From the NCBI GenBank assembly GCA_973895155.1, contig OZ316898.1, positions 16,182,001 to 16,246,000 of the forward strand: a DNA stretch of 64,000 bases, in the 5' to 3' direction. Position numbers and translations under genes: made by a program. Each line of letters opens with the position of its first letter. Positions within the stretch are counted from its first letter, which is position 1. The stretch comes from Marsupella aquatica (lineage: Eukaryota; Marchantiophyta). Positions 1 through 12,639 of the stretch are shown one piece after another. Below the pieces are notes generated by a model, which saw only the letters and a program-made list of their open reading frames with translations, was not told the DNA's origin and made no database searches.

Positions 1-1655
1 ACTTCTCTCTCGCACAACGGGCTTCTCTATTGCACTTTGAACTTTGTAATCCACATGGGGCCCACTTCATATGTGTGGTCAGCGTATGGAGGTCAGAATG
101 GGGTGTCACCATTGGGGATCGTGCAAAGGTCTTGGCACTGGCTATTTTGGCAACCGCCGTACTCTCCGCTATACGATGGGGATAGGGGCAAGCAAACTCC
201 AAACCGCTCGATGTCTTGCCACATTCTGGCCAATGACCAGCCTATGGGTTAATACGGTAAGTCTGTGCTTACCAGGTAGAAGATCTCTGACCTTCGCCTC
301 TTGCTCTCAGATTCTCATCCGTGACAGCTGGGTTCTCTATCCATGTTCACAAGACAAAATCTCGATGGATCGACCGGGTAACAACGGTCGGGGTCACCTG
401 GACATCGGACGGTGCTCCGCTCCCAAGAGGCAGGATACGGGACTCGGGCCCCTTCTCTTCAAAGACGATGATGCATCATCGTGCGGACAATGACGTCGGA
501 CTTCCAACTCGCGCTCTGCTTGTCTCTGCTCCGCCTGCTCTCTCGCTCTGCGTCGTGCTTGTGTTAATGTGTCTCTTCGATAATGGACAGGTTTGAGTAG
601 CATTGTAGGTCGTCGTACCGCGCTCGTAGTCCCGTCCGATCCGTGTCCTGCCCTGCAATTGCGTATTACTAAGCCGCCTGCTTGCCTATGTTGTGCCTTC
701 TGCTTCCGATCGAGCGGCCTCTCGCAGCGATTGAGCGCAATTCACCCATCACCTCGTTTCTCGGTGGTAGTTGAAGTTCTGCCTTCAATCAGGGAAAGCA
801 AAGCACGGGGAGGGTGTGCCAACCCTGGATTGGAAGCGTTTTGTGTGTGTGATGGATTTGACTTGACATGATTCGGATAGATGGGATTCGTTAGTGTACA
901 ATCGATGGTGGACGGACTGGAAGATGAGGAGGAGGAGCAGCTAAAGGAAAGAGTTCGCAACAAGAGCATGCGTGTATGTATGTTCGGCGTGTCTCTTTAT
1001 GTGTACCTTGAAAGCTTGCCTCCTGCAAGAGCGTGTGGGAGGGAGCTAATTGTATGTTGGAACGACAGTTTTCCCTATCTCAATAATGTCCATTATGTTC
1101 CAGGTTCTGTCTGTATACTGTCCCGGTTTCGAGTAGACGATGTTGCAGACATCTATTTTGACCGCTTGCCTGTCTGTAAGTAGTTTCTCACCGGTGCTTC
1201 CACGGTTGGAGGTGGTGTCTTGGAGGAGTCTCGTTGCGCACGTGCCTGATGCTTTTGTTGTCTTGCCGAACTGTTCTTTTGCCAGCACGATGACGTTTAA
1301 GAGCTTATTGACAACGATATGGTAACGGTATGGTAATGACAACGATACCAATGGAAGTTATGATAGCTTTCAACAGCTCGCGGGGAAGCGCTCAGATTCT
1401 CGGGGATTTCTGCAGCCGGAAAAGCTTTCTTACATGCTATCAGAGGTACTCATCAGCAGGTGGTGGGCGTCTTCTTTGAGGCAGGCGTATTGACAAAAAC
1501 CGGCAAGTGGAAAGAGGATTTGACGGTGGTTGGAGGAGCTGTAGCGACTCTAAGAATGCTAATTAATATACACCTGAAGGAGCAGTAGTGATCTCTCTCG
1601 TCCGGCAGACTTCGCAGGCACAGGCATAGCATCGGTAGGCAGAGGTTGGGACAGA
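1..1655. other. 5' flank of the BAR-domain gene, no gene recognised
   Basis: No coding family is recognisable on either strand. The open frames here are short and have no plant-gene character. The stretch upstream of 1656 presumably holds the promoter and 5' UTR of the BAR gene, but I see no convincing TATA box. A small acidic frame (881-970, rich in Glu and Lys) is followed by GT-rich sequence and could be a leader exon or chance; there is nothing to support it. Confidence 0.4.
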
Positions 1656-4600
1656 ATGAAGTCCATCAAAAAATTGATGTCGTTCAACAACTACAAGGCT
1701 AAGGAGAAAGGGGATACTTTCTATCGTGAACCGCTGGATTCGAAGCATGTCCTCCAAGAGGATTCCAAAGAGATGCAGGTAAGAATTTGTCTTCCCCAAC
1801 GTAGCCCGAATCTACCCCGTTCCCGACAATAGTTCCATTATGTTGGCCGACGGACTTTATATTTGCATTATAGTTTTAGTGAGATTAAAACGCTTGAAGT
1901 TTAGAGAATATATTCTTTCCCTCCTTATCTCCCTCTCTCTCCTGTCTGCAGTGGTCAAGAGATAGTTGGACCTTGACCCGCCCTGTAGAGTGTAGTCTCG
2001 GAACGAGTTGATTTGGCCCTTGGCGATTGTTCTCCCTAGGCAGGACTTCCGAGCTCGTTTTCAAAGAACAGTTGTTTTCCATTTTCGCCGACATGGCTGA
2101 GCTGTTACGTGCAAGCCCCGAGCTCTCACAAGAATAGCAGTGCGAGGGTTTAGAGGTGCGTCCGCTTCATGAAGACAACGTATGGCAGAGATCGATGCAA
2201 TGTAGCAGAAGATAATGGCCACATCGCATTAGCAACTTCCGATCTCTCTCCGCGGGGAACCGGGGCGAGCCCTTTCTTTAGGGATGTAACCGAAGTTTGA
2301 GGATGACTGCATATGGACGAACTGTACTGTGATTCATGCAGAATGGATCTTTTTAGGAAACGGCTTGTAGGATTAGTTTCTCTCAGACAGCCCCTCTAGC
2401 TTGAAAAGCCATGCCGGTGCCAGGACGGACATTTGTTCGTTACGACACCTTATGTTTAAGGCAATTTCTACAACTAGTTCGCACGTCTGTTGGATGAATC
2501 CGCGGAAGCCTGCTGGACTGCTGGAGCTCTGTGGCTTGGCAGAATTGAGATGCAGCATGTGTCTATGCATTTTTCTGCAATGCATCGAATGGCTTTATGT
2601 CTGCAGAGAGGCGGCCTACGGAATGGGACAGCTTGTAGACCTCTTAAATGAGTAACTATCAATGCAGTGACCTTCGCGGGTTAGCTTGTATTTCCATTCC
2701 CAGCAGGGCCTCTGTCAGAATAGCTCTCTTCCACTCCGTTTGTTTCCTTACCATGATTGTCCTACTCCTTGTTAGCATTGATGATTAGATTTTTTTCCGG
2801 CAGTAAGGAATAGGAGCGCTCTGACTTAATCTTCGTGGTCTTCACTATATGAACGGTAGTAGTAGGTTTGGAGTTTCGTCTGCTGTTTTGTTGGCACCTG
2901 CTCTGTCGCTTTAAGCACTGCAAGCGCAATTCCCTTACATGACTCCACTTTCCGAAATTGAGTCTTTCCATGACGTTGAAGTGATTGGAAGCAACGTGTA
3001 ATGAATGTGCACACGTTTCTATGGTCGAGAAGTAATGCAATGTTTTGCTTCGAATCATCACTGGAACTAGGGTTTTTACATAAGACCTAGGAATGCAGGG
3101 TTTGAAGGAGATGCGGAATCAGTACGAGGGGCTTTGTGCTGTGTCGTCACTCGTGTCAACGCGTGCTACTGGTAAGGCTGTTTGAATGCTTCACCTTCCT
3201 ACATACAGGAGCTGTTAGTATTGATCGTGGAATGAGTTCTGGTGATTATTTCTCTGATTTCGGAGGTGTTTATCTCCCATATCCATACTACAGCATAAAT
3301 TTACAAGTTGCGTTTGTACTTCGCAGATTTTTCATCCGCCATACACGAACTAGCAAATTATTTTATCAACACATTTGGTTCTATAGAAGACGGGGAGATG
3401 AGTAAGTGTCGCGGCTCTGCTGAATGATTCGGACTACTGTGTTTCGCACTCTTTGAAGTCGTCAGGTCCGGTCAGATCTGCAGTAGAATCATGGGTTATG
3501 GCAGTAGAATGCAGTCTTTTTCGATAATGGTTCCTGGCTGACCTTCTCTGCCACTCTGCTCTTTCTTTCATTAACTTAGCTACTACTTCGATGGGCAGGT
3601 AAAATCTTCAAGATTGTGGGCAGAGTGCAATTTGAAATTTCCAAGATACTTGATATCTACGTGAGTGTCTTTTTCTTAATTTAATTCTCTCCGACCTGTA
3701 CTTGCTGTCCAGTTGCTACTGTGTTCTGCGTCCCCATTCCCCTTTCCGTGCTGGCTAGTGTCAGAAAGGTTCTACTTTAATAATGTCTATCCGCAAAATT
3801 GTGATTGCTCTCTATTGACCACACTTCGTGGATCATGTCGTTTGGTCATCTCATCATCGAAATACTTCTATCTGAAAAGATGACGGATGTTTCCTTCAAG
3901 GATTCGTTTTGGATAAGTATGACCGTTTAGGGGTTTCCTCACCGATTTCTCGCACTGAACGTCAAATGAATGTTCAAGGGAGGTGCCTGATAAATTGGTT
4001 GATGATCTGGCGTAGGCTGTTCATGTTGCTCAAACAATAACCGAGCCAACCGAAATTCTTCTTAGCGAACTGAAAAATGTGCAGGTCAGTCCGAATTCCC
4101 ATTTTCATTTAGCTGGGATGTTGTCCAAACGCTGTTATATTTGAATGCGGTATCCCCCTGTCCAAGATGAGTTTTTCGACTACGCATAGAAGCACCCAAG
4201 TTCCTGGTGAAAACAAAAACATCGTTGTCTTTGGATGTGCTTGGAGTTATTTGGGGGCGAGTTCCTTATTCAGGCGTTGCGTAATTGTCTGTGTGGACTT
4301 GAATTGTAATGGCAGGATTCCAAAACGCAGCACGACGAAAAGAGGTAATTCCATGAGATTTTCATTCTATGGGCTCGGTCATTTGGAATCTTGATTTCTC
4401 TGTATTGCTTTTGTATCTCAATTAACTTATTTCAGACTGTCATTCGGCCGAGGAAAGGGTATTGAGATAGTGCCGTAACTGCTGCAGGCAACTGTATGAA
4501 CAGCTCAGGGCTCGGACTTTGAAAGGACGATCCAAGATTGGGAAGGGGGAAGCATTTGCAGATCAGCAGATGCAGATTGTTAAAGATGAGTTTGACAAGC

Positions 4601-7600
4601 TCTCCTTGTTTGTAAATGCACGCTTCAATTCCTTGGAGCAGGGGCAGGCTCGTAGCCTGATCACCCAGGCAGCTCGCCATCACACAGCTCAGGTATGATC
4701 CCCTCACTCCTAACTCGTAGCCCCTTCGACATTTTGAATGTTCCTCGTATTTTTGCGTTCTCTAATCTTTAGAGTTGATCAATGAGAAAAACGAAGGGTG
4801 TGCGGAGGCTACATTTTTGTCGGTATTTGTGGTTCTAATTGAACTTTATGGCTTGGACAGATGCATCTATTTAGCAGGGGACATTCATCCCTGCAGGCTG
4901 TTGAGCCTTATATGAGGCAAGTAGCTCGGGAGCGAAGTATAGACCGTCAGCTTAGCATAGGTATGAATGAGCAGGACGATGAAAGCGACTCTAAATCTGA
5001 AGATGATGTCTCATACATTGACGAGCTTGATGACTCCTCTGACCCTCAAAGCCTGGAACCGGTATGTTATTTTGATGTACTGAGTGGAACATATCAAGGT
5101 TATATGATTATGTTGAAAAAGTTGTTGCTCAATTGTTGCCAACAGTGCTTCAACAATCCAGATGTATGATAAATTGTTAGGGTATACGCAACGAACTTTT
5201 ACTTTCATGAAAAAGAAAGTCTCGATCACCCGAATGTTACCTGATATCCCGTGTGGGCCAAAGGGCCAGGTGATTGAATTCTCAAGAACGACTGGAGATT
5301 CAGAGTTAATAGCTTTTGTATCTTATCTAAATGAAGGTGACATGCACTGGGCTGACGTATTTGCTGGCAAAAGCTATGTGATCTGAATCGTGCGCCATTA
5401 TCGCTGCATTTTATTTGGACAGTCGAACAGATGGGGTTCCCGGATTGATTCTCCAGGGAGGTCACCTGATAATCGGGATGAGGTAAGAAGTTCTTTTTAG
5501 TTTCTGATGATAATTAATCTGAAACGTTTGGTCTCTAGGGATGACTGTCACTTGAACAAAAGATTTTGTCAGATGAGATAGAATTCTGATCTTTTGATGA
5601 AAATGACCATAATAATAGTCAAGTGGGAACACGTCTCACCGAATTAATATTTTGCAGGAAGCAGAGGTACCAAAGAACCTTTCGAAGGAGTGGACTTCTT
5701 TGCTCTCAAGACTTAATCGAACTAGTGGAGAAATTCCGCATCTAAGATCTGGAGATTCGACTAGTTCTGCTGTTCCCCAGCCGTCAAAGAAAGAGCTGGG
5801 TAATGCAACTGACACAGCTCATAGCTATCGTACTCGAATGGTTCCTGATTCCCACCAGGAGCAGAGTACCATCCATGTTACTGAGTTGATAGAAGAGCTT
5901 AAGTCTTGCCAAGGCCGAACTTCCCCGCTTTCTCCCCCCTTAAGACCACCTCCAGAAGTATCCATGACCACCGCAAGAGGACATGACGGGGTTGGTTCTT
6001 CTGAATTAAGTTCACAAAGTGTATCCACGTCTGGAAGGACATCGATAGATCAGCGTTCCTCTTTAGACGCAGAGGGGCCAAGGGATGGTACGCACGTTGA
6101 TTCTTCTGGAGTGCCTGCAAAGTTTAGTCATAACTCCACATCTTCCCCTGAAGCCTCCCAGCTTAAGTTTTCAGTTCCTGGCCAAAAACTTCCGGGACCA
6201 GTGCCAGGGAAGCCCCCATCGTTAAGCTTTGTTTCTCCGACTTTATCTTCCACGCCGGTGGGATTCACAAGTAATGCACAAGAATATACCCGGCAAGGGC
6301 GACGATACAGCCAATCAGGACCTCTGACATTCAGCGGTTCGCCATGGTCTTCCCAGCCTTCTTCGGGGAATGTGGCTCCATCAACAATTCAGTCGAGCAG
6401 TCTGTCTGATTGTCATAAGTCGGGCCCTTTGGGTAGGTCCCCTCTAGGGCGAACGTTTGGGCCCCCCCGTATTTCCCCAAGTATGTCCCCGCCAACAATG
6501 TCTCCTCCCCGAATCAGCGAACTTCACAAACTTCCTCCACCACCCCTCAATCCAATTAGCACTAAAGCCCCTCGCTCACCACCAATTGTTGCCCATTCTG
6601 CGCCCATCATAGCTCATTCTGCACCTTTGTCAAGATATCCTGATGCTATTGGAAACAGTTTTGTAAATGCTACTCCTTTACCCCCTCCCCCTCTGGGATC
6701 TGTACCCCGGAGTCTCTCCTTGCCTTCCAGACAAAAGACACAACGCTCCAGGGCTCCCACAATTTCACAGCTACCAGAAGTGAATGAAGAGGACAGTCAA
6801 CCTTCATCTCCTGCGACAAATAGTTCCTCATCATCAACTCGGGGAACTGGAAGCAGTCTCACCTCTCAGGTATTCATCTCTGAGATCCTTTTTCTGGATA
6901 TATTCAGGTCTTGCTAATCGTTGACTTGGAATGCTTAGTTGGTCACGTCCAAATTTTCTGGCTTTTGGGGGCTTCTTTCAGGTACAACATGTCAGCAAGA
7001 GGGTGTCATCTGGGAATATGCTTGGCCAAGAAAATGGGTTCCCGCCTTCAGATATCAAATTTGTACATTTCAACGCAGCAAGGTCTGCTAGTGGGACTCC
7101 GACGTGGAGTTCTCAGCAAATGAGACAGCCACTATGTGAGTTGGGAAGCAGCTATATACCATTCTGTTTGCATGTTCTACCTACAAAATCCATGAAATAG
7201 TCACTAAGGATTTGCTTCTGCAGGGTCCTTTTTAGTCGTATAGCCTGATGATCGTTTCATTCTGTAAATCAGTTGGCTCTTCGTAACTTGCTGTAGTGCA
7301 GTGCAGTGCCTGGTGCTAGGAGCACTGGATGAGAAATTAGGTGAAATTATAGTTTGACAGATTGGAGTAGCAATCATAGCTGGGAACGAGAGTGTCGTAG
7401 TTCTGGATTGATCGGTTGCTGCCTCTACTATTGGAGCATCAGCCCATGAGAAGTTAAAAAACCAGTTATGGTACGTTGGGTTTTCTGCGACATGTTGTAA
7501 GTGGAGCAGTTTTTAGCCAAGTGCTAGAGATTGTCTGCTTAATGACATGGATGATGCAATCCCGAATGGAAGTTTTGGGAGTTGTGTCCGTCTTTCGTTA

Positions 7601-7915
7601 GATGTCCATAGTGGGAATGCGAATCGGAGAGTTGCTGGACGTTCTTGGTGCAAGACTTATTTCTCTCTTGTCAATTTTGCAGCACCTCCTGGTGGTGGAA
7701 ATGATAAAGCACAACAGATGGATGGACGTCGAGGCGACAGTGGGTCACCTAGGTCAGTCTATGCATCTCCGTTGAAGTCTGGTGGGTCACTAAATCCCTC
7801 AAGGTGGCGATCTCTATCCATAAATGATAAGGACAACTATGTTCAAAGCATAGCTAGAGCTGTCGCAATTCAGAGGGAATTTCACCCAGAAATGGTCGCT
7901 CTGAACCCCACGTAG
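1656..7915 (+). CDS. BAR-domain, proline-rich protein (At2g33490-like), 12 exons
   Basis: My exon model is 1656-1778, 3099-3171, 3327-3401, 3599-3660, 4016-4084, 4316-4344, 4488-4692, 4861-5061, 5423-5482, 5658-6869, 6982-7135 and 7683-7915. Every junction is GT-AG, phases agree, and the total is 2496 nt (831 residues plus TAG). Residues about 40-260 match the BAR-like helical region of plant At2g33490-type proteins. Landmarks are GRVQFEISKILDIY (exon 4), KGRSKIGKGEAF and SLEQGQARSLITQAARHH (exon 7). An acidic linker follows, then a long Ser/Pro-rich tail encoded mostly by the 1212-nt exon 10. The tail carries PPRISELHKLPPPP (about residues 583-596), the family signature. The C terminus ends with a conserved-looking SLSIND segment. 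BAR domains bind curved membranes, so a trafficking or scaffold role is likely, but the exact function is unknown. The start sits at a Lys-rich N terminus (MKSIKKLMSF) like that of homologues. Exons 2-6 are small and diverged and are the least certain part. Confidence 0.85.
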
Positions 7916-8827
7916 TGTCATGCGCTGATGTGGCAGCAAGGGGCACCTATGTATTTTTTGAGCTGTTGGGCTTATTTTACATTCCCTATGGAGGAATTCT
8001 TGTAGTGCAGAATGAGCCCATCCTGATGCTCACTCAAAACCTGCCTCTGTAACATATTCGAAGAAACGTTAGAGATTTTCAAAGGTTGGCTGGTTTCAGG
8101 GTTGCGTGCCTGATGTTCCTCACAGGGCTCACGAAGACATTATTTCGTGGAGATGCCCAGCCACTAGACCTGCGTTAAGTTGGCGAGGTTTAGTACCACC
8201 AAATTAGGTAGATTATGTTTGGGTTAGAAAGTAATGGTAACGGCTCTATGGTTTGCCCTGCCTCGTGTTTGGGAGTGTAACTTCGATGGTCCTCGTAATT
8301 GCCATCGCAAAGTCTGGTGCGTTTGGCTTCTGCTGTTTAGTTGAATGAAATAGTAGATTGTTGTTGGTCCTGTTGTTTCAACCAATGAACGGTGAGGTGA
8401 AAATTTTGTTTGGATGTGGCAACCACCCTCGAGCCCCGCCTATTCCTGGCATTGATTGCGCGAAATTACTTGAGACCAATTTGGGAAAACAGCTAGAGCC
8501 TTAGGCTTTACACGTCCGTGGCAGTTTCCATTTTTCTTTTGGTCTCTAAAATGTGATACGGCCATCCATTGGGGAAATTTACTTTTGTTCGGTCAATTTC
8601 AATCTAATTGGTTGCTGATTTTATATGAAATGTAAGAATGGGGCCCAATTTTTGCTCATGTGAAGCACATCTGTCCCAAATTTTAGATCCCTCTTGTAAT
8701 TCTTTTCTTGTGACCCCTTAAGTCCATTCTTATTTTGAGTATTTGCATCAAATCTGGATCCACAAGTCCATAAGATCTAATTTTGTCAGAGCTAGAAACT
8801 TCATTTGCATGAAATGTGACATACCAT
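7916..8827. other. 3' flank of the BAR-domain gene
   Basis: No gene is recognised. The first few hundred bases after the TAG at 7913-7915 are presumably the 3' UTR and polyadenylation region. The sequence is mildly AT-rich with no transposon coding trace. Confidence 0.35.
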
Positions 8828-9400
8828 GACATCCAGGTGGAGTAGATCACTAACATGTCTTTTAAGAATTTAAACTCCAAGGAATACTATGACAATCAGG
8901 TGGAGTGGCTCCCTCCCATGCCTTTTTAACAATTTACTATGTAACCAAAGGATACTGACATTGAGGTGGAGTTTTTGAGCAATTTACTCTAGCATCAGTT
9001 ATTGCACACATATACAAGACCTTGGGGATCACAAAAAGATTCCAAAAGAGCTTTCCTTTTAACAATTTTAACTCATCCAAAGAATACTATGACATTGAGA
9101 TGGAGTGGGTCCCCAACTTTAGCATTAGTAATTGCACTTACCTTTACAAGACCTTGGGGTCATAAAAGGATTCCAAGCACTTAGCTTCACAAGACCTTGG
9201 TGGTCATAAAAGAATTCCAAAAGCGCTTTCAGCCAGTACACTATATTTAATGTGAGAAAATAGCCTGGGTCATAAAAGGACTTCAAAGAGCTTTTAGCTT
9301 CGATACATTATTTTTAATGTGAGAAAATAGCCTGGGTCATAAAAGGACTTAAAAGAGCTTTTAGCTTCCATACATTATTTTCAATGTGTGAAATAGCCCT
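8828..9400. repeat. Degenerate ~67-bp tandem (minisatellite-like) array
   Basis: The phrase GACAnn-CAGGTGGAGT or GACATTGAGGTGGAGT recurs near 8828, 8891, 8957 and 9091, that is at 63, 66 and 2x67 bp. A linked phrase (CAAGACCTTGG, then GTCATAAAAGGATTCCAA) recurs near 9015, 9145 and 9189. The last units are cleanest: AATGTGAGAAAATAGCCTGG starts at 9249 and 9316, and a related start lies at 9383, exactly 67 bp apart each time. The array appears to be an old 67-bp repeat, fresh at its right end and decayed at its left. It is not coding. Confidence 0.75.
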
Positions 9401-10104
9401 CCTGTTTACATTGGTGGAAAAAGCTCATAAACACATCCCCCCACTCTAAAGCCACCCATTGGGGTTGTGTTCCATTCAACGGCCTTTCTGGCCTACCCCC
9501 ATTTCGGTGACCCACTCCAGGATTGTCAGAGCGAATGATGGGTGGCTGCGGTTTTGGGGTCACCCTTGAACAGATTGATGGCCAAATGGGAAGACAGCGA
9601 GTGCCTTCTGGTTCGCGGTTCCACCCTTCGTCTGACCGGTGAAGTCTGTTGCACAAAATCTTTTACCTGCAGTAGCCCGTTTTGTGACTAATGAAGTGTT
9701 TGGCTGTTAGTTGCTTTGACAAAGCTTTGACAACATTTTATGTCCCTTTAATTGTCAATCTTCTCATCTCACGCCTTGAGTTCGTTTCTCATCCTACTCG
9801 TTCCCAGAAATCTCCAGGCCCAATTACACAGGTTCTCAAGAATGGCATCGTTGTTAGTGGATTTCTTGAGCATGGATTATGCTCTTTTTGGTTCGAGACT
9901 AGGTTGCAAGCCAGAAGTAATTTCATTTGCAGCACTTGTGATTTGGTAATGGTAATGTATTATAAGCTCCGAGACCCTGAAAGTCAAAGGAGTTGCAACA
10001 ACAAACGAAAGTGCAATGCAAAGAAATGAGCCATTAAAAGAAATCTATCCTCTATCAAACTAAGGACCTAAAGAGTACTCAAAGATGTTCCAAGCTTTCT
10101 CATA
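9401..10104. other. Spacer before the Copia remnant, nothing recognised
   Basis: No gene family is recognisable on either strand. The right part adjoins the Copia integrase fragment and may be degraded upstream integrase or foreign sequence. Confidence 0.3.
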
Positions 10105-12590
10105 ACGCATGAGTCTGATGTCTTGTCCATTTTTAAGAAGTCAAAGGCTCAGGTGGAAAATCAGACTCGAAACACAGCCAAGTGTTTGGATACAAGGGTG
10201 AAGAGTTTGAAGTCAGACAACGGCGGGGAGTACACTTCAATGGAATTTGAAGAGTATTGTTTAGAACAAGGGATAACTCGCCATCTCACCACAATTTATA
10301 CTTTGCAGTAGAATGGTGTCGTTGAGAGGCTCAATTGGACACTATTGGAGCGGTCACGGAGTATGTTGAGCCAATCAGGTTTACCACAAGAATTTTGGGC
10401 AAAAGCTATCAATACTTGAGCTTATTTGATAAATCTTTCTCCTTCCAATGCAATCAATTTCAAAACGTCATTTGAGATGCACTATAAGCGGCAAGACTAT
10501 CATGGCTTGGTAGTTTTTGGAAGTGATACACATGCTCTCACATTGAAGCAAAATAGGACCAAGTTGGATCATACCTCCAAGATATGTATTTTTCTTGGAT
10601 ACCAGAGTGGTATGAAAGCCTATAGGCTATGGAATCCTATTGCCCATAAGCTCGTTGTTAGTAGGGATGTTTCCTTCAACGAATCCAAATTATTGAAGGA
10701 GAGGGAAAATACTCAGGTCTCCCATACTAACAAAGGAAAATCTCCTCTCCCGGATCTCATTGAGGGGGAGATTGGTCATGGGGTGCATGATAAAAGAGAA
10801 GGAGTTGCTCCAATGATGGAGTTGGTTCATGTGCTAGAGGAACCAAAGGAGTTTGTTGATGTTGGTGAGCAACAAGTGGATGCTATTGAGCTTCAGATTG
10901 TACCAACAAAATAACACAGACCAACAGGAGTAATCGACTAGAAGGACATCTGGTCGCATTGTACGCGCTCCACCAAGGTATGGACAGTGGGTTGATTCAT
11001 CTCAGTTACAAAAGAAGGATTCTGTTGTTGATCATGAGGATGATGCGTTGATTTTGGAAGTATGGGAAACTTCTACATTTCATGAGGCAAGTGCTTCAAA
11101 GGAGAAGCATGAGTGGATTGCAGCAATGCAAACGAAGATGCAATCACTGAAGGACAACAAAACTTGGGAGCTTGTCAAGCTACCCGAGGGACAACAAGTG
11201 GATTTTCAAGCTGAAGGATCAGTCCATAGGAGGTGGATCAAAGGTCTACACGGCTAGGTTGGTAGCCAAGGGATTCATAAAGGAGAAAGGTGTGGATTAC
11301 AATGAGGTCTTCTCACCAGTTGTTAAGTACTCTACAATACGGCTATTGTGTGTGCTTGTTGTTATGTTTGGTCTACTACGATCAGATGGATATTGTCATA
11401 ACTTTTCTCTATGGCACCTTGTTTTATGAAGAGAAGATAAGAGGATTTGGTTTGAAAATTGCTAAGATCCTTGTATGGGTTTGAAGTAGTCACCAAGACA
11501 GTGGAATAAGAGGTTTGATGATTGCATTTGTGCACAAGATTTTCACAAGAGTAAGTTTGACCCTTGTGTGTGTATCTTAAACCGTGAAGAATGTTGTCTT
11601 TGGATTCATTTTTTTAGTACTTTATGTGGATGATATGCTTATTGCGGCCAAGGATAGATTGTCTGAGATTGTTAAGCTCAAGGCACTGCTTAGTGTAGAG
11701 TTTAAGATCAAGGACTTAGGACCAGCTAAGAGGATTTTGGGTATGAAGATCACTAGGGATTTGGAGGTTGGTAAGCTATGGTTGACAAAGAGCAGTTATG
11801 TGAGGAAAGTAATTGCAAGGTTCAACATGGGGGATAGCAAGCCAGTAAGTACGTACCCCTTTGGCTCCACACTTCAAGTTGTCATCAATTTTCTATCCTA
11901 TGGATGAGATAGAGAAGGGGCTGATGTCAAAGGTTCCTTATGACAAGGTAGTGGGGAGTCTCATGTATTTGATGACTTGCACTAGACCTAATCTTGCTCA
12001 ATGATCTTGCCATGGCTACTGACAAGGTGAGCAGGTACATGTCAAATCTAGGGAAGGTACACTGGGAAGCAGTGAAGTGGATTATCCGATACTTGAAGGG
12101 TACCGTGAATCATGGTGATGCATGTGTTGATAATGCTAGATCATTGATGGACTATGTAGATGTTGACTATGCATAGGGTCTAGACCAAAGGAGATCAATA
12201 ACAGGGTATATGTTCACACTTGGCGGTGGATGTGTAAGTTGGAGGTCAACTTTGCATAAGTGTCTTGCTCAGTCTACTATATAAGCAAAGTATGTTGCCC
12301 AATAACGGAAGTAGCAAAGGAAGCAATTTGGCTGGATAGATTGATCACTTAGATTGGATTTTCACAGGGGAATGTGGAGCTTCATTGTGATAGTCAGAGT
12401 GCGCTTCACCTTTTTATGAACTAGGTGATGGACAATAGAGTGAAACACATTGACGTCAGGTACCATTTTATCAGGCAAACTGTGCCTGATAATATGTTTG
12501 AGCTAATCAAGATTGACAGTAAACTCTACCTGGCTGACACCTTTACCAAAGTGATTCCTTTGGAGAGACCAGACCGGCAACAACTGAGGG
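10105..12590 (+). mobile_element. Ty1/Copia pol remnant (integrase, RT, RNase H), no LTRs found
   Basis: This is a 5'-truncated Copia polyprotein decayed by stops and frameshifts. The integrase core is visible from about 10120: KSLKSDNGGEYTS, then after an in-frame TAG NGVVERLN and FLGYQSGMKAYRLWNP (10590-10640). Reverse transcriptase follows: NKTWELVKLPEGQQV (about 11160), RLVAKGFIKEKGVDYNEVFS (about 11260) and the catalytic LYVDDMLIAA (about 11620). RNase H fragments follow, ending with HIDVRYHFIRQ (about 12450) and the Copia C-terminal VIPLE (about 12555). At least three disabling stops fit single C-to-T or G-to-A changes (for example CAG to TAG near 10310). It is closely related to the minus-strand element Y (19271-49875). 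The 3' end runs straight into Gypsy sequence without an LTR. Confidence 0.9.
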
Positions 12591-12639
12591 AGCTACTTAC
12601 GGGTTGGCGGAGAAGATAGCTATCCCGTGTAGATACTAC

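Noticed and set aside
881-1183. 100-codon frame starting MGFVSVQSMVDGLEDEEEE
   Set aside because: No homology recognised and no splice path to the BAR gene that keeps frame was found.
2090-2655. Possible BAR-gene exons near 2087-2150 and 2401-2600
   Set aside because: Both looked like the expected helix text in places, but needed frame changes. Exons 3099-3171 and 3327-3401 fit better, with correct phases and GT-AG sites.
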